From positions 30,740-94,739 of the forward strand of contig CACJRM010000005.1 in NCBI GenBank assembly GCA_902595805.1: a DNA stretch of 64,000 bases, given 5' to 3'. A model generated the notes under the pieces. The model was given only the letters and a program-made list of their open reading frames with translations, was not told where the DNA came from and did not search any database. This DNA is from an uncultured Alphaproteobacteria bacterium (GTDB lineage: Bacteria > Pseudomonadota > Alphaproteobacteria > HIMB59 > GCA-002718135). The translations under genes were made by a program, and so were the position numbers. Shown in pieces: positions 1 to 7,589 of this stretch (the stretch's first letter is position 1; the number at the start of each line of letters is the position of its first letter).

Positions 1-120
1 TTTTAACTTATCAAGAATATTATTAAGATCTTTTAGTTCTTTTTTATTTAATGCATTATTTATAATAAGGTATCCATTTAAATCAAAAAGATATTCATCA
101 AGTTTTGAAATTTTTTTCAC
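1..120 (-). CDS. PhyH-like dioxygenase, N-terminal fragment (runs off the window)
   Basis: Only the first 40 or so codons are inside the window. Read on the minus strand they contain DEYLFDLNGYLIINNALNK followed by a Lys/Leu-rich helix, the typical opening of phytanoyl-CoA dioxygenase-family (2-oxoglutarate/Fe(II)) enzymes, where 'F..dGYlii.n.l...e' precedes the double-stranded beta helix. The catalytic H-x-D and distal H lie outside. There is no in-frame ATG after the aldolase stop; GTG at 120 is the most plausible start, with TTG at 138 the alternative. It follows fba in the same direction and so may be the last gene of the sugar operon. The substrate cannot be inferred. Confidence 0.55.
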   Translation of the reverse strand, partial: MKKISKLDEYLFDLNGYLIINNALNKKELKDLNNILDKLK

Positions 121-165
121 TAAAGTATTGTGAAACAAAAAATTTATTTTTTCAATAAAAAAATT

Positions 166-1230
166 TTAATTTATGACTGCTGTAAATTCTCCAGATTTAT
201 ATTTTGTAGCCATTGCTCCAAGAGAAATTGAATTAATAGAAGAAGCATTTCCTGCAGTTCCAAATTCTTGCAATCTACTTTTAACAACTTCTTTCATAGC
301 ATCCTTAGAGAGTAATAAATATTTACGAGGATCGAATTGTGAAGGATTCTCATAAAAGTATTTTCTTACTGCAGCAGTAGCAGCTAATCTTAAATCAGTA
401 TCAACGTTAACTTTTCTTACGCCATGTTTTATGCCTTCTTGAATTTCAGAAACTGGTACACCGTATGTCTCTTTAATTTTTCCACCATATTCATTAATAG
501 TTTTTATTAAATCTTGTGGAACCGAAGATGAGCCATGCATAACTAGATGTGTGTTTGGAAGTCTTGAATGTATTTCTTTTATTCTATCTATTGCTAAAAT
601 ATCTCCAGTTGGTGGTCTAGAAAATTTATAAGCACCATGGCTTGTACCAATAGCAATAGCTAATGCATCAACATTTGTAGCTTTAACGAAATCTGAAGCT
701 TCATCAGGATCAGTTAATAGTTGATCATGATCAAGTTTACCTTCAGCACCAACTCCATCTTCTTTTTCACCTGTTCCAGTCTCTAAAGAGCCTAAACAGC
801 CTATCTCCCCTTCGACTGATACTCCTAATGCATGAGCCATATCAGTTGTTTCTTTTGTAACTCTTACATTATATTCAAAATCTGAAGGAGTTTTTTGGTC
901 ATCTAATAACGAACCATCCATCATCACAGATGTAAAACCAAGTTCTATGCAGTTTTTACAATCTTTTGGAGAACCACCATGGTCTTGGTGCAAAACTGTT
1001 GGAATTTCTGAAAATTCATCCATTGCTGCTTCAACTAGTTTTTTCACAAAAATTGGTCCGGCATATTTACGTGCAGCACCTGAAGCTTGAAGTATTACGG
1101 GACTATTTAATTCTTTAGCCCCTTCCATTATTGCTCTAATTGCTTCTAAATTATTTACATTGAATGCAGGTACACCATAATTATTTTCAGCTGCGTGATC
1201 TAAAAGTTGTCTAAGAGAAATTAAAGACAT
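166..1230 (-). CDS. fba: Class II fructose-bisphosphate aldolase
   Basis: It cleaves fructose 1,6-bisphosphate to dihydroxyacetone phosphate and glyceraldehyde 3-phosphate, or runs the reverse in gluconeogenesis, in the cytoplasm. The 354 residues open with the class II start '[23 protein letters not shown]'. They carry the zinc-ligand block HQDHGG near residue 81, the MMDGS block near residue 103, VEGEIG near 139, and the C-terminal LVMHGSSS and [12 protein letters not shown] blocks. Length and the late G-rich insert fit the class IIB 'Calvin-cycle' subtype. It lies 38 bases downstream of the second permease of a sugar ABC transporter, so it is probably co-transcribed with uptake. pfkA is present elsewhere in the window, so a classical glycolytic role is possible. 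Confidence 0.95.
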   Translation of the reverse strand: MSLISLRQLLDHAAENNYGVPAFNVNNLEAIRAIMEGAKELNSPVILQASGAARKYAGPIFVKKLVEAAMDEFSEIPTVLHQDHGGSPKDCKNCIELGFTSVMMDGSLLDDQKTPSDFEYNVRVTKETTDMAHALGVSVEGEIGCLGSLETGTGEKEDGVGAEGKLDHDQLLTDPDEASDFVKATNVDALAIAIGTSHGAYKFSRPPTGDILAIDRIKEIHSRLPNTHLVMHGSSSVPQDLIKTINEYGGKIKETYGVPVSEIQEGIKHGVRKVNVDTDLRLAATAAVRKYFYENPSQFDPRKYLLLSKDAMKEVVKSRLQEFGTAGNASSINSISLGAMATKYKSGEFTAVIN

Positions 1231-1268
1231 TGAGTTCTTTTATATTTTAAGAATTTAATTGCAACTAA

Positions 1269-2120
1269 TTATCCTTTAACTGCTCCAAATGTTAGTCCTT
1301 GGATAAATTGTCTTTGTAAAATAAAGAACATGATTACGGGAGGTAATGCTGCAACAACGGATCCTGCTGAAACTAAATTCCAAGCAGTTGTCCACTGACC
1401 TCTTAATACATCTAAGCCAACAGTTATAGGTTTAACTGTATCACCCTGTGTTAAAATTAAAGCCCAAAAATAATCATTCCAAATAAAAGTAAATTCTAAT
1501 ACACCCAATGCTGCAAGAGCAGGTATTGTTAAAGGAATAATTATTTTTCTATAAATTGTCCACTCTGTAGCTCCATCAGCTCTAGCAGCTTCAATAAGTT
1601 CAAACGGTAGTTCTTTAATAAAATTTCTTAAAAAGAAAGTACAAAAACCTGTTTGAAAAGCAATATGGAAAATAATTAGACCCATATGACTATTATACAT
1701 ACCTAATTCTATAGATATATTTCTAACGGGTATCATGAGTATTTGATATGGAACAAAATTTCCTGCAATAAACATTGCAAATACTAATAAGTTTAATTTG
1801 AACCGATGCATAGCGAGCGAATAACCTGCAAGAGAACTCAAGAATAATGTTCCTATTACAGTTGGGATTGTAATAATAAGACTATTAAGGAAAAAACCTG
1901 CCATTTTTCCATCTGCAAATACTTCAGCGTAATTAGAAAGAAATGCTGTTTCTTTTGGAAAAGTCCAGTAATTACCTGCAAGAACATCTTCAAAAGTTCT
2001 AATCGAAGTAAGCATAACAGCGATTAGTGGCAATAACCAAATTAAAAGAGTGATTACAAGTATAACTCTGTATCCAATATTAATTTTTAAAGAATAATTT
2101 TGAATTGGTGTTGGAAACAT
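1269..2120 (-). CDS. Sugar ABC transporter permease, MalG/CUT1 type
   Basis: This is the second inner-membrane permease of a carbohydrate ABC importer. It is 283 residues with about six hydrophobic segments, the first at about residues 17-36. The cytoplasmic EAA loop that contacts the ATPase is at about 177-197 (EAARADGATEWTIYRKIIIP), which is diagnostic. The C-terminus ends 'FIQGLTFGAVKG', the usual MalG-family tail. Its start overlaps the stop of the upstream permease by one base, so translation is coupled. The pair would carry sugar delivered by the binding protein at 3130-4350. No MalK/UgpC-type ATPase is encoded in the window. Confidence 0.93.
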   Translation of the reverse strand: MFPTPIQNYSLKINIGYRVILVITLLIWLLPLIAVMLTSIRTFEDVLAGNYWTFPKETAFLSNYAEVFADGKMAGFFLNSLIITIPTVIGTLFLSSLAGYSLAMHRFKLNLLVFAMFIAGNFVPYQILMIPVRNISIELGMYNSHMGLIIFHIAFQTGFCTFFLRNFIKELPFELIEAARADGATEWTIYRKIIIPLTIPALAALGVLEFTFIWNDYFWALILTQGDTVKPITVGLDVLRGQWTTAWNLVSAGSVVAALPPVIMFFILQRQFIQGLTFGAVKG

Positions 2121-3034
2121 TATTTTTCTGAACTTTCATTTTTAAATAAACGATACAAGAACCAAGCAATATAAATATCCATTATTAAAAAAAGGATAGT
2201 TGCTATAGCTGCACCATATCCCATTCTGTAATTAAATAATGCCTCTTGATACATCTTATATGCTAAAACTTCTGAACTACCCCAAGGACCTCCAGCTGTC
2301 ATTACAGCTATTAAATCAAATGCTCTAAGTGCACCAACTAATGTTACAACGATAGCAATTAGAGTTGCTGCTCTTAATTGAGGTAGTACCACGTGCCATA
2401 ACATTGTAAATCCAGACGCTCCATCTATTCTTCCAGCTTCAATCATTTCACGACTTACACCAGTCAAACCAGTAATATACAAAATCATTGTGTAAGCTAT
2501 ACCTGGAAAAAATGATGCTATAATTATTCCATAAGTTGCTAGATTTTCATCTGCTAAAAAAGGTATTGGGTCTAAACCAAAAAAACTTAAGACATATGCT
2601 AGAGCTCCATACTTAGGGTTATAAAACCAAGTAAATATAACTCCTATAACAACAGCATTTATTACGAAGGGAAAATAAAATAATGACTTAATATATCTTA
2701 TACCTAAAATTTTTTGATTAACAAATAGAGCTAATGCCAAACCAATTGGAATTGCTAGTAAACTAAAGACTAACCATTTTATATTATTAAAAAGAGATAC
2801 GTAAAATTCATCATCATCAGTGAATAAAGTTATATAATTTTTAAAACCAACAAACTCCCAGTTAGGTTTTCCCGTACCTCTTACTCCATCCTTATCCATT
2901 CCATTCCATTCATGAAAACTAACCCATATAGAATCAAAAATAGGATAAATTACGTAAACTAAAAAAATAAAGATTGCTGGTGCAAGAAAAAGAAAGGGGG
3001 CTAATTTTAACTGATTACGTTCCCAGAATGTCAT
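2120..3034 (-). CDS. Sugar ABC transporter permease, MalF/CUT1 type
   Basis: First inner-membrane permease of the same carbohydrate importer, 304 residues. The first hydrophobic segment, near residues 13-32 (APFLFLAPAIFIFLVYVIYP), and the 'DSIWVSFHEWNG' periplasmic start are typical of MalF/UgpA relatives. The EAA loop appears near residue 200 as EAGRIDGASGFTMLWHVVLP, and the 'AFDLIAVMTAGGPWGSSEVLAYKMYQEAF'-like segment typical of the family follows. It sits between the binding protein, 95 bases upstream across a stem-loop, and the MalG-type permease, with which it overlaps by one base. Substrate class (sugar) is firm from family; the exact sugar is not. Confidence 0.93.
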   Translation of the reverse strand: MTFWERNQLKLAPFLFLAPAIFIFLVYVIYPIFDSIWVSFHEWNGMDKDGVRGTGKPNWEFVGFKNYITLFTDDDEFYVSLFNNIKWLVFSLLAIPIGLALALFVNQKILGIRYIKSLFYFPFVINAVVIGVIFTWFYNPKYGALAYVLSFFGLDPIPFLADENLATYGIIIASFFPGIAYTMILYITGLTGVSREMIEAGRIDGASGFTMLWHVVLPQLRAATLIAIVVTLVGALRAFDLIAVMTAGGPWGSSEVLAYKMYQEALFNYRMGYGAAIATILFLIMDIYIAWFLYRLFKNESSEK

Positions 3035-3089
3035 TTAATTGTAATATCTCTTTCTATTAATTTTATAATATTTAATTTAAATAGTAGAA

Positions 3090-3119
3090 AAATAGAGGTG
3101 TAAAGTTACACCTCTATTT
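3090..3119 (-). terminator. Perfect stem-loop between binding-protein and permease genes
   Basis: A 14-base arm (3090-3103) is exactly complementary to 3106-3119 with only two bases between, giving a strong hairpin with five G-C pairs. On the minus strand it is followed by a short T run (about five T, then C). It lies just after the stop of the binding-protein gene and before the permeases. By analogy with malE-malF spacers it would act as a partial terminator or 3' mRNA stabiliser, giving more binding protein than permease. Hairpin seen; role inferred. Confidence 0.6.
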
Positions 3120-3129
3120 AATATTTATT

Positions 3130-4350
3130 TTATAATGCTCCGTGAATTCTAGCTCTTTCTTTTTCTAGTCGAGCTCTAATTTTATCTTCACGGTCAGGTT
3201 TAACCATAAACTCTTGGAAACCTTCCATTGCTGCACTTGCCATATCTGGATTTGAATCTCTATCCCAGAATTGAGCAATATCATCAGCAGCTGCAAGCAT
3301 TTTTGCACCCATTATTGAAAATCTATTTTCAGGTTTTGGAGCATTTTTGTTAGGACTTAACATACCTGCAATTTTTGCCCATTCACCAGCTGCACCTGCA
3401 TTTGACATGAATGCTAAGAATTTTTTTGCATCCTCAACATTTTTTGCACCTGCAGGAATATGCATAGTATCAGTTGGCGCATCTTCAGCTACTCCCACAC
3501 CCTCGTAGATTGTAGGGAATTGGAAGAAGTCCATTTGATCACCTATACCGGCAGCTTCAAATGTTGGTACATAAAAGTTACCAATTAAGTACATAGCAGC
3601 TTCACCATTGATTTGTGGTGCTTGTGCATCTTGCCATGAGAAAGAAGCATGATCTTCAAGGAAGTATCCCGGATCAATTAATTCTCTCCAATGATCAAAT
3701 ACTGCATCTAATCTTGGATCTTCATAACTTACTTTACCAGCAGTTAAATCCATATGGAACTGATAACCGTTAATTCTTAAATTTAGGTAATCAAACCAAC
3801 CACCTGCAGTCCAAAGAAATTTTGTACCAATAGTAATTGGGGTAATGCCATTCTTTTTAAGCATTGCGCAAACCCATTTAAATTCATCCCAATCTCTAGG
3901 AACATTTAAACCAAGTTGGTCAAAAAGATCTTTTCTGTAGTAAACACCCCATTGGTAGTAACCCCATGGAACACCATATTGTTTTCCGTCTACAGTTAAA
4001 GAACCTTTTGTTGATGCCATTAAATCATTTAATCCTGCATCATCCCAAACATCACTAACATCCATGAATAAATTTTGATCAACAAAAAATTTCATTCTGT
4101 TTCCAGCAAACCAAATTGCAACGTCTGGAGACTCAGCAGTAAGAAAGTTTCTTATTGCTGTTTTATAAGCTTCGTGTTCAAATTCATTTACAACAACTGT
4201 TACTTCCGGATGAGCAGCTTTAAATGCTTCAACATATGAATTGAAACCTGCCATCGAGGATTCACCTGACTGGTTAGAGTTAATTACTAATGTACCAGCA
4301 GATGCTATAGTTGAGGTAAATAAAATTACTAAAGTTAATAATTTTTTCAT
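3130..4350 (-). CDS. Sugar ABC transporter periplasmic binding protein (CUT1)
   Basis: Periplasmic solute-binding protein that captures a sugar and hands it to the two permeases downstream. The 406 residues begin with a Sec signal peptide (MKKLLTLVILFTSTIASA, cleavage near residue 18). The mature protein has the family-1 extracellular-binding-protein pattern: 'FEAAHPEVTVVVNEFEHEAYKTA', then 'SPDVAIWFAGNRMKFFVDQNLFMDVSDVWD', 'VPWGYYQWGVYYRKDLFDQLGL' and 'GEAAMYLIGNF'. An exceptionally good Shine-Dalgarno at 4355-4361 suggests high expression. It heads an operon with the permeases and fba, and diverges from melA across a tRNA gene, so an alpha-galactoside is the best guess for ligand. That guess rests only on context. 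Confidence 0.92.
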   Translation of the reverse strand: MKKLLTLVILFTSTIASAGTLVINSNQSGESSMAGFNSYVEAFKAAHPEVTVVVNEFEHEAYKTAIRNFLTAESPDVAIWFAGNRMKFFVDQNLFMDVSDVWDDAGLNDLMASTKGSLTVDGKQYGVPWGYYQWGVYYRKDLFDQLGLNVPRDWDEFKWVCAMLKKNGITPITIGTKFLWTAGGWFDYLNLRINGYQFHMDLTAGKVSYEDPRLDAVFDHWRELIDPGYFLEDHASFSWQDAQAPQINGEAAMYLIGNFYVPTFEAAGIGDQMDFFQFPTIYEGVGVAEDAPTDTMHIPAGAKNVEDAKKFLAFMSNAGAAGEWAKIAGMLSPNKNAPKPENRFSIMGAKMLAAADDIAQFWDRDSNPDMASAAMEGFQEFMVKPDREDKIRARLEKERARIHGAL

Positions 4351-4354
4351 TTTT

Positions 4355-4361
4355 CCTCCCT
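4355..4361 (-). promoter_or_regulatory. Strong Shine-Dalgarno of the sugar-binding protein gene
   Basis: The minus strand reads AGGGAGG four bases before the ATG at 4350. Many starts checked in this window (for example melA and trxB) have no recognisable Shine-Dalgarno, so a near-perfect one marks this gene as likely to be highly translated, as expected for a periplasmic binding protein. Confidence 0.8.
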
Positions 4362-4431
4362 AAAATTAATAAGTTTTAGTAACATATCAGGGTATTTTTA
4401 AAATACTTAATTTAAACTAAAAATTGAAATT

Positions 4432-4508
4432 TGGTGGGCCCTCAGGGACTTGAACCCCGGACCACCCCGTTATGAGCGGGGCGCTCTAACCAACTGAGCT
4501 AAGAGCCC
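4432..4508 (-). tRNA. tRNA-Ile2 (anticodon CAT, lysidine type)
   Basis: The minus strand folds as a complete 77-base tRNA with encoded CCA. The acceptor is GGGCTCT/AGGGCCC, the D arm starts TAGCTCAGTTGGTTAGAGC, the anticodon stem is CCCCG/CGGGG with loop CTCATAA, and the T loop is TTCAAGT. A CAT anticodon means elongator Met, initiator Met or Ile2. G1-C72 is paired, which excludes the initiator. C4-G69 in the acceptor agrees with the TilS recognition pattern of tRNA-Ile2 rather than Met, so Ile2 is preferred. The gene lies between the divergent transporter and melA units. Confidence 0.9.
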
Positions 4509-4509
4509 T

Positions 4510-4556
4510 AAAAAAGCCTTATATACAAAAAAAAAATTTAGTAATAAGGTTTTTTT
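4510..4556. repeat. 13-base inverted repeat upstream of melA and the tRNA
   Basis: Bases 4510-4522 (AAAAAAGCCTTAT) and 4544-4556 (ATAAGGTTTTTTT) are inverted copies with one mismatch, which would be a G-T pair in RNA, separated by 21 AT-rich bases. The element sits two bases from the tRNA 5' end and 18 bases before the melA start. It cannot terminate either gene from that position. It could be an operator or a terminator for antisense traffic. Function unknown. Confidence 0.4.
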
Positions 4557-4573
4557 AATTATACATAAATTTA

Positions 4574-5938
4574 ATGACTAAACTAACTATTATTGGTGCA
4601 GGAAGCGCAGTATTTACAAAAAATATAGTAACGGATATTTTATCAATTGATCATTTTAAGAATATGGAGATAGCTCTTCATGATATAGATCCTGTCCGAC
4701 TAAAAGCATCACATGATTTATTAAATATAATTTCAAAAAAATTAGACGCTACTCCTAAAATAACATCTCACACAGATAGGAAAGAATCTTTAAAGGGTTC
4801 AGACTTTGTGCAAACTACAATTCAAGTTGGTGGTTATAATCCATCTACAATTATTGATTTTGAAATTCCGAATGAATTTGGTTTAAAACAAACTATAGCA
4901 GACACTTTGGGCATCGGTGGAATAATGAGAGGACTTAGAACAATTCCTGTGTTGCTAGATATTGCAAAAGACATAACAGAGATTTGTCCAAAAGCTATTT
5001 GGTTACAATACGTTAACCCTATGTGCTCAAATATGATTGCAATCAATAAAGCATTTCCTGAACTTAAAGTAATGGGATTGTGTCACTCAGTACAAGGAAC
5101 TGCTGAAATGTTAGCAAAAGATTTAAATGAAGATATCAACAATATCGAATACCTATGTGCTGGTATAAATCATATGGCTTTCTATAAAAAATTTGAAAAA
5201 AAAATAGAAGGCAAAGCTAATGAGGACTTATATCCAAAATTAAAATTATTAGCTGACAAAATTATAAATAATGAAGAAGAGTCTTCCAGAAGTAATTTAG
5301 TTGATAATGAATCTAATAAAATTCTCTATGAAAAAGTACGATACGAAATTTTAAAAAGATTTGGATACTTTGTTACGGAATCAAGTGAACACTTTGCCGA
5401 ATACGTACCATGGTTTATCAAAAAAAATAGAAATGATGTAATTGAAAAATATAAAATTCCAATAGAGGAGTACTTAGATAGATGCAAAAATAATATTAAA
5501 TTATGGAATGCTTTAGAAAAAGATATGTCTCCAATTTATGATCAACCACTTAGAAGAAGTAATGAATACGCATCCTATATTGTTGATGGGATTGTAAATG
5601 GTAATGAAGTTATAATAAATGCAAACATAATGAATGAAGGATATATAGAAAATTTACCTTCAAATTGCTGCGTGGAAGTTCCCTGTATTGTTAATTCAAA
5701 TGGATTTATGCCACAAAAAATTGGAAAATTACCAGAACAATTGACTGCTCTGATGAGAACAAACATAAACGTTCAAATACTTACTGCAGAAGCTGCACTA
5801 ACTAACAAAAGAGAACATATTTATCATGCAGCTATGCTTGATCCATTAACAGGTGCAAATTTAACAATAGATGAGATATATGATATGACTGACAAAATGA
5901 TTGAAGCACATGGCAATTACTTACCTCAATATAATTAA
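4574..5938 (+). CDS. melA: Alpha-galactosidase, GH4 family (MelA type)
   Basis: Cytoplasmic NAD+- and Mn2+-dependent glycosidase that releases galactose from melibiose-like alpha-galactosides by the GH4 oxidation-elimination route. The 454 residues match the usual MelA length (about 450). They show the Rossmann GAGS at 8-11, LHDIDPxRLxxSH near 35-47, QTIADTLGIGGIMRGLRTIP at 106-125, YVNPM at 146-150, the metal-binding GLCHSVQGTAE at 168-178 (Cys170, His171), AGINHMAFY at 196-204 and FVTESSEHFAEYxPWFIK further on. These are the signatures of the MelA subgroup rather than 6-phospho-glycosidases, so the substrate is probably not phosphorylated, consistent with ABC uptake. Its stop overlaps the next start by one base. 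No Shine-Dalgarno is visible. Confidence 0.95.
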   Translation: MTKLTIIGAGSAVFTKNIVTDILSIDHFKNMEIALHDIDPVRLKASHDLLNIISKKLDATPKITSHTDRKESLKGSDFVQTTIQVGGYNPSTIIDFEIPNEFGLKQTIADTLGIGGIMRGLRTIPVLLDIAKDITEICPKAIWLQYVNPMCSNMIAINKAFPELKVMGLCHSVQGTAEMLAKDLNEDINNIEYLCAGINHMAFYKKFEKKIEGKANEDLYPKLKLLADKIINNEEESSRSNLVDNESNKILYEKVRYEILKRFGYFVTESSEHFAEYVPWFIKKNRNDVIEKYKIPIEEYLDRCKNNIKLWNALEKDMSPIYDQPLRRSNEYASYIVDGIVNGNEVIINANIMNEGYIENLPSNCCVEVPCIVNSNGFMPQKIGKLPEQLTALMRTNINVQILTAEAALTNKREHIYHAAMLDPLTGANLTIDEIYDMTDKMIEAHGNYLPQYN

Positions 5939-6765
5939 TGACTAAACTAACTGTTAAAGATTTATTTGATAAAAAAGGAAAAGTTAAGTTAACTGAATTA
6001 TATGTAACAAATGCTCTTGAGGCTTATGCTGCTGAAAAAGCAGGAATAGATATCCAAATTGTATCTTTTAAAAAAGAAACCCTTAGAACAGGAGTACCAA
6101 CAAATAGATGGTTTAGAGATGCCCACATAAAGGATATTCGAGAAGCTGCACCAAATACTTTTATGATATATGGTCTTGGTCAACTGTCATCACCTGACAA
6201 AGCTATTGATGCTGCACTAATAGCAAGAGACAATGGGGCAGATGCTGTATACTGTGGAAATAGCCCAAAATATATAGAAGCTCTTCGCAATGAAGGTTTG
6301 CCAGCAGTCAGTCATATTGGACTAATACCTTATAAGAGTACATGGACCGGTGGCTTTAAAGCTGTTGGTAAAGATGCTGTGTCTGCATTAAAAGTTTATC
6401 AAGATGCAATTGATTACGATAATGCTGGTGCTATAGGACTTGAAGTAGAATGTGTACCAGATCGTGTGGCTGAAACAATTACTAAGAAAGTTAATTTACT
6501 TACATTGTCAATGGGAAGTGGACCAAAATGTGATGTTGAATTTTTATTTATTCAAGATGTTATTGGCACAAATACAGAAAGAGTGCCTCGCCATGCTAAA
6601 ATATTTAAAGACACAAATAAATCTTATGAAAAACTCTTAGATGATACTACAGAAGGTTTAAAACAATTCATTAATGATGTGAAAGAAAAAAAATTTCCCG
6701 CACCTTCTAATATTGTTGAAATTAAGGATGAAGAATTTGAAAAGTTTTTAAATAAAATAAATTAA
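5938..6765 (+). CDS. Divergent PanB-fold protein (ketopantoate hydroxymethyltransferase-like, metal ligands lost)
   Basis: 275 residues, coupled to melA by a TAATG overlap. The C-terminal two thirds align with PanB: SHIGLIP at 125-131 (PanB HLGLTP), TGGFKAVGK at 137-145, LEVECVP at 168-174 (catalytic Glu171 kept), then SMGSG and IQDVIG matching IGAG and HDAFG. The N-terminal half does not keep the known ligands: PanB VGDS is VSFK near 42-45, LADLPF is IYGLGQ near 77-82, and VKIEGG is VYCGNS near 104-109. PanB uses those Asp/Lys/Glu residues to bind Mg2+ and ketoacid, so true ketopantoate synthesis is unlikely. A role in a later step of alpha-galactoside use, such as an aldolase or isomerase, is suggested by context only. 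Confidence 0.75.
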   Translation: MTKLTVKDLFDKKGKVKLTELYVTNALEAYAAEKAGIDIQIVSFKKETLRTGVPTNRWFRDAHIKDIREAAPNTFMIYGLGQLSSPDKAIDAALIARDNGADAVYCGNSPKYIEALRNEGLPAVSHIGLIPYKSTWTGGFKAVGKDAVSALKVYQDAIDYDNAGAIGLEVECVPDRVAETITKKVNLLTLSMGSGPKCDVEFLFIQDVIGTNTERVPRHAKIFKDTNKSYEKLLDDTTEGLKQFINDVKEKKFPAPSNIVEIKDEEFEKFLNKIN

Positions 6766-7589
6766 ATATTTATCGTCAATAAATCATTTCCAATTATTGG
6801 ATCTTTTCCAAAATCTTTTCTGATTATCTTTTTTAACTTTGAAATATTAAATCTAGTAGGAACAAAGTGAGTTAATACAAGTTTTTTACAATTAGATAAC
6901 TTTGCAACCTTACCTACTAAATTACTAGGGGTATGATATTCTTTAACATTATGTAATGTTTTTTTTGATCTGAGTCCTGAAGTTTGATTAATCTCATACT
7001 CAATAAAAACTTCATGTAAAAGGACATCAGCATTCTGAGCATTAAGCATCAAACTTTCACACGGTTTAGTGTCACCACTTATAGTAAGTTTTTTATTCTT
7101 ATTAAAAAAAGAAAAACCATATGCATAAGGAACTGGCTTATGATCAACTTCAAAATATTTTATTTTAATATCATTAATATTTATAAATCCTTCTTTTTGA
7201 AACTCATAAACCTTGTAATTTAATGCTTTGGAAGATTTTCTTTTTTCATAAGAAATTCTTAATTTACGTTCACTTTTCCAAGCTAAGAAAATTTTATCCA
7301 CAAGTTTCTTTGTACCTTTTGGTCCGTAGATTTTCCATTGGGAAGTTCTGTCTAAATGCCATGAAGAAATTATGAGTTGATATATATCTATAACATGATC
7401 TGTATGTAGATGAGTTAGTAAAAGTGCATCAATATCTGCTGAAGAGTTTTTACTTTGATCTAATCGTTGTGTAACTCCAGATCCACAGTCGACTAGAATT
7501 TTTGTTGATTTTGTAGATATTAAATTAGAAGAACCACATCTTTTAAAATCTACAGAAGGGCAGCCTGTTCCAAGAAGCGTTAGCTTCAT
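6762..7589 (-). CDS. MBL-fold metallohydrolase, RNase Z-like
   Basis: Metallo-beta-lactamase-fold protein of 275 residues. It begins [14 protein letters not shown] with the ribonuclease Z/arylsulfatase-type opening. It has the zinc motif LLLTHLHTDHVIDI near residues 56-69 (H-x-H-x-D-H), the HEVF block, a bridging-Asp block SGDTKP and a C-terminal LTHFVPTR histidine. It could be a tRNA 3' processing enzyme or a small-molecule hydrolase; the family alone does not decide. It ends by overlapping the PanB-like gene tail to tail by four bases and begins one base inside the rpoD stop, so it may be co-transcribed with dnaG-rpoD. Confidence 0.8.
   Translation of the reverse strand: MKLTLLGTGCPSVDFKRCGSSNLISTKSTKILVDCGSGVTQRLDQSKNSSADIDALLLTHLHTDHVIDIYQLIISSWHLDRTSQWKIYGPKGTKKLVDKIFLAWKSERKLRISYEKRKSSKALNYKVYEFQKEGFININDIKIKYFEVDHKPVPYAYGFSFFNKNKKLTISGDTKPCESLMLNAQNADVLLHEVFIEYEINQTSGLRSKKTLHNVKEYHTPSNLVGKVAKLSNCKKLVLTHFVPTRFNISKLKKIIRKDFGKDPIIGNDLLTINI

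Noticed and set aside
4392..4406. Inverted repeat GTATTT-TTA-AAATAC upstream of the sugar-binding protein gene
   Set aside because: Only one G-C pair per arm and six-base arms; expected often by chance in this base composition, so not called as an operator or terminator.
4432..4508. Reading the CAT tRNA as initiator tRNA-fMet or elongator tRNA-Met
   Set aside because: G1-C72 is paired, unlike the initiator, and C4-G69 fits tRNA-Ile2 rather than Met. A residual chance of elongator Met remains.
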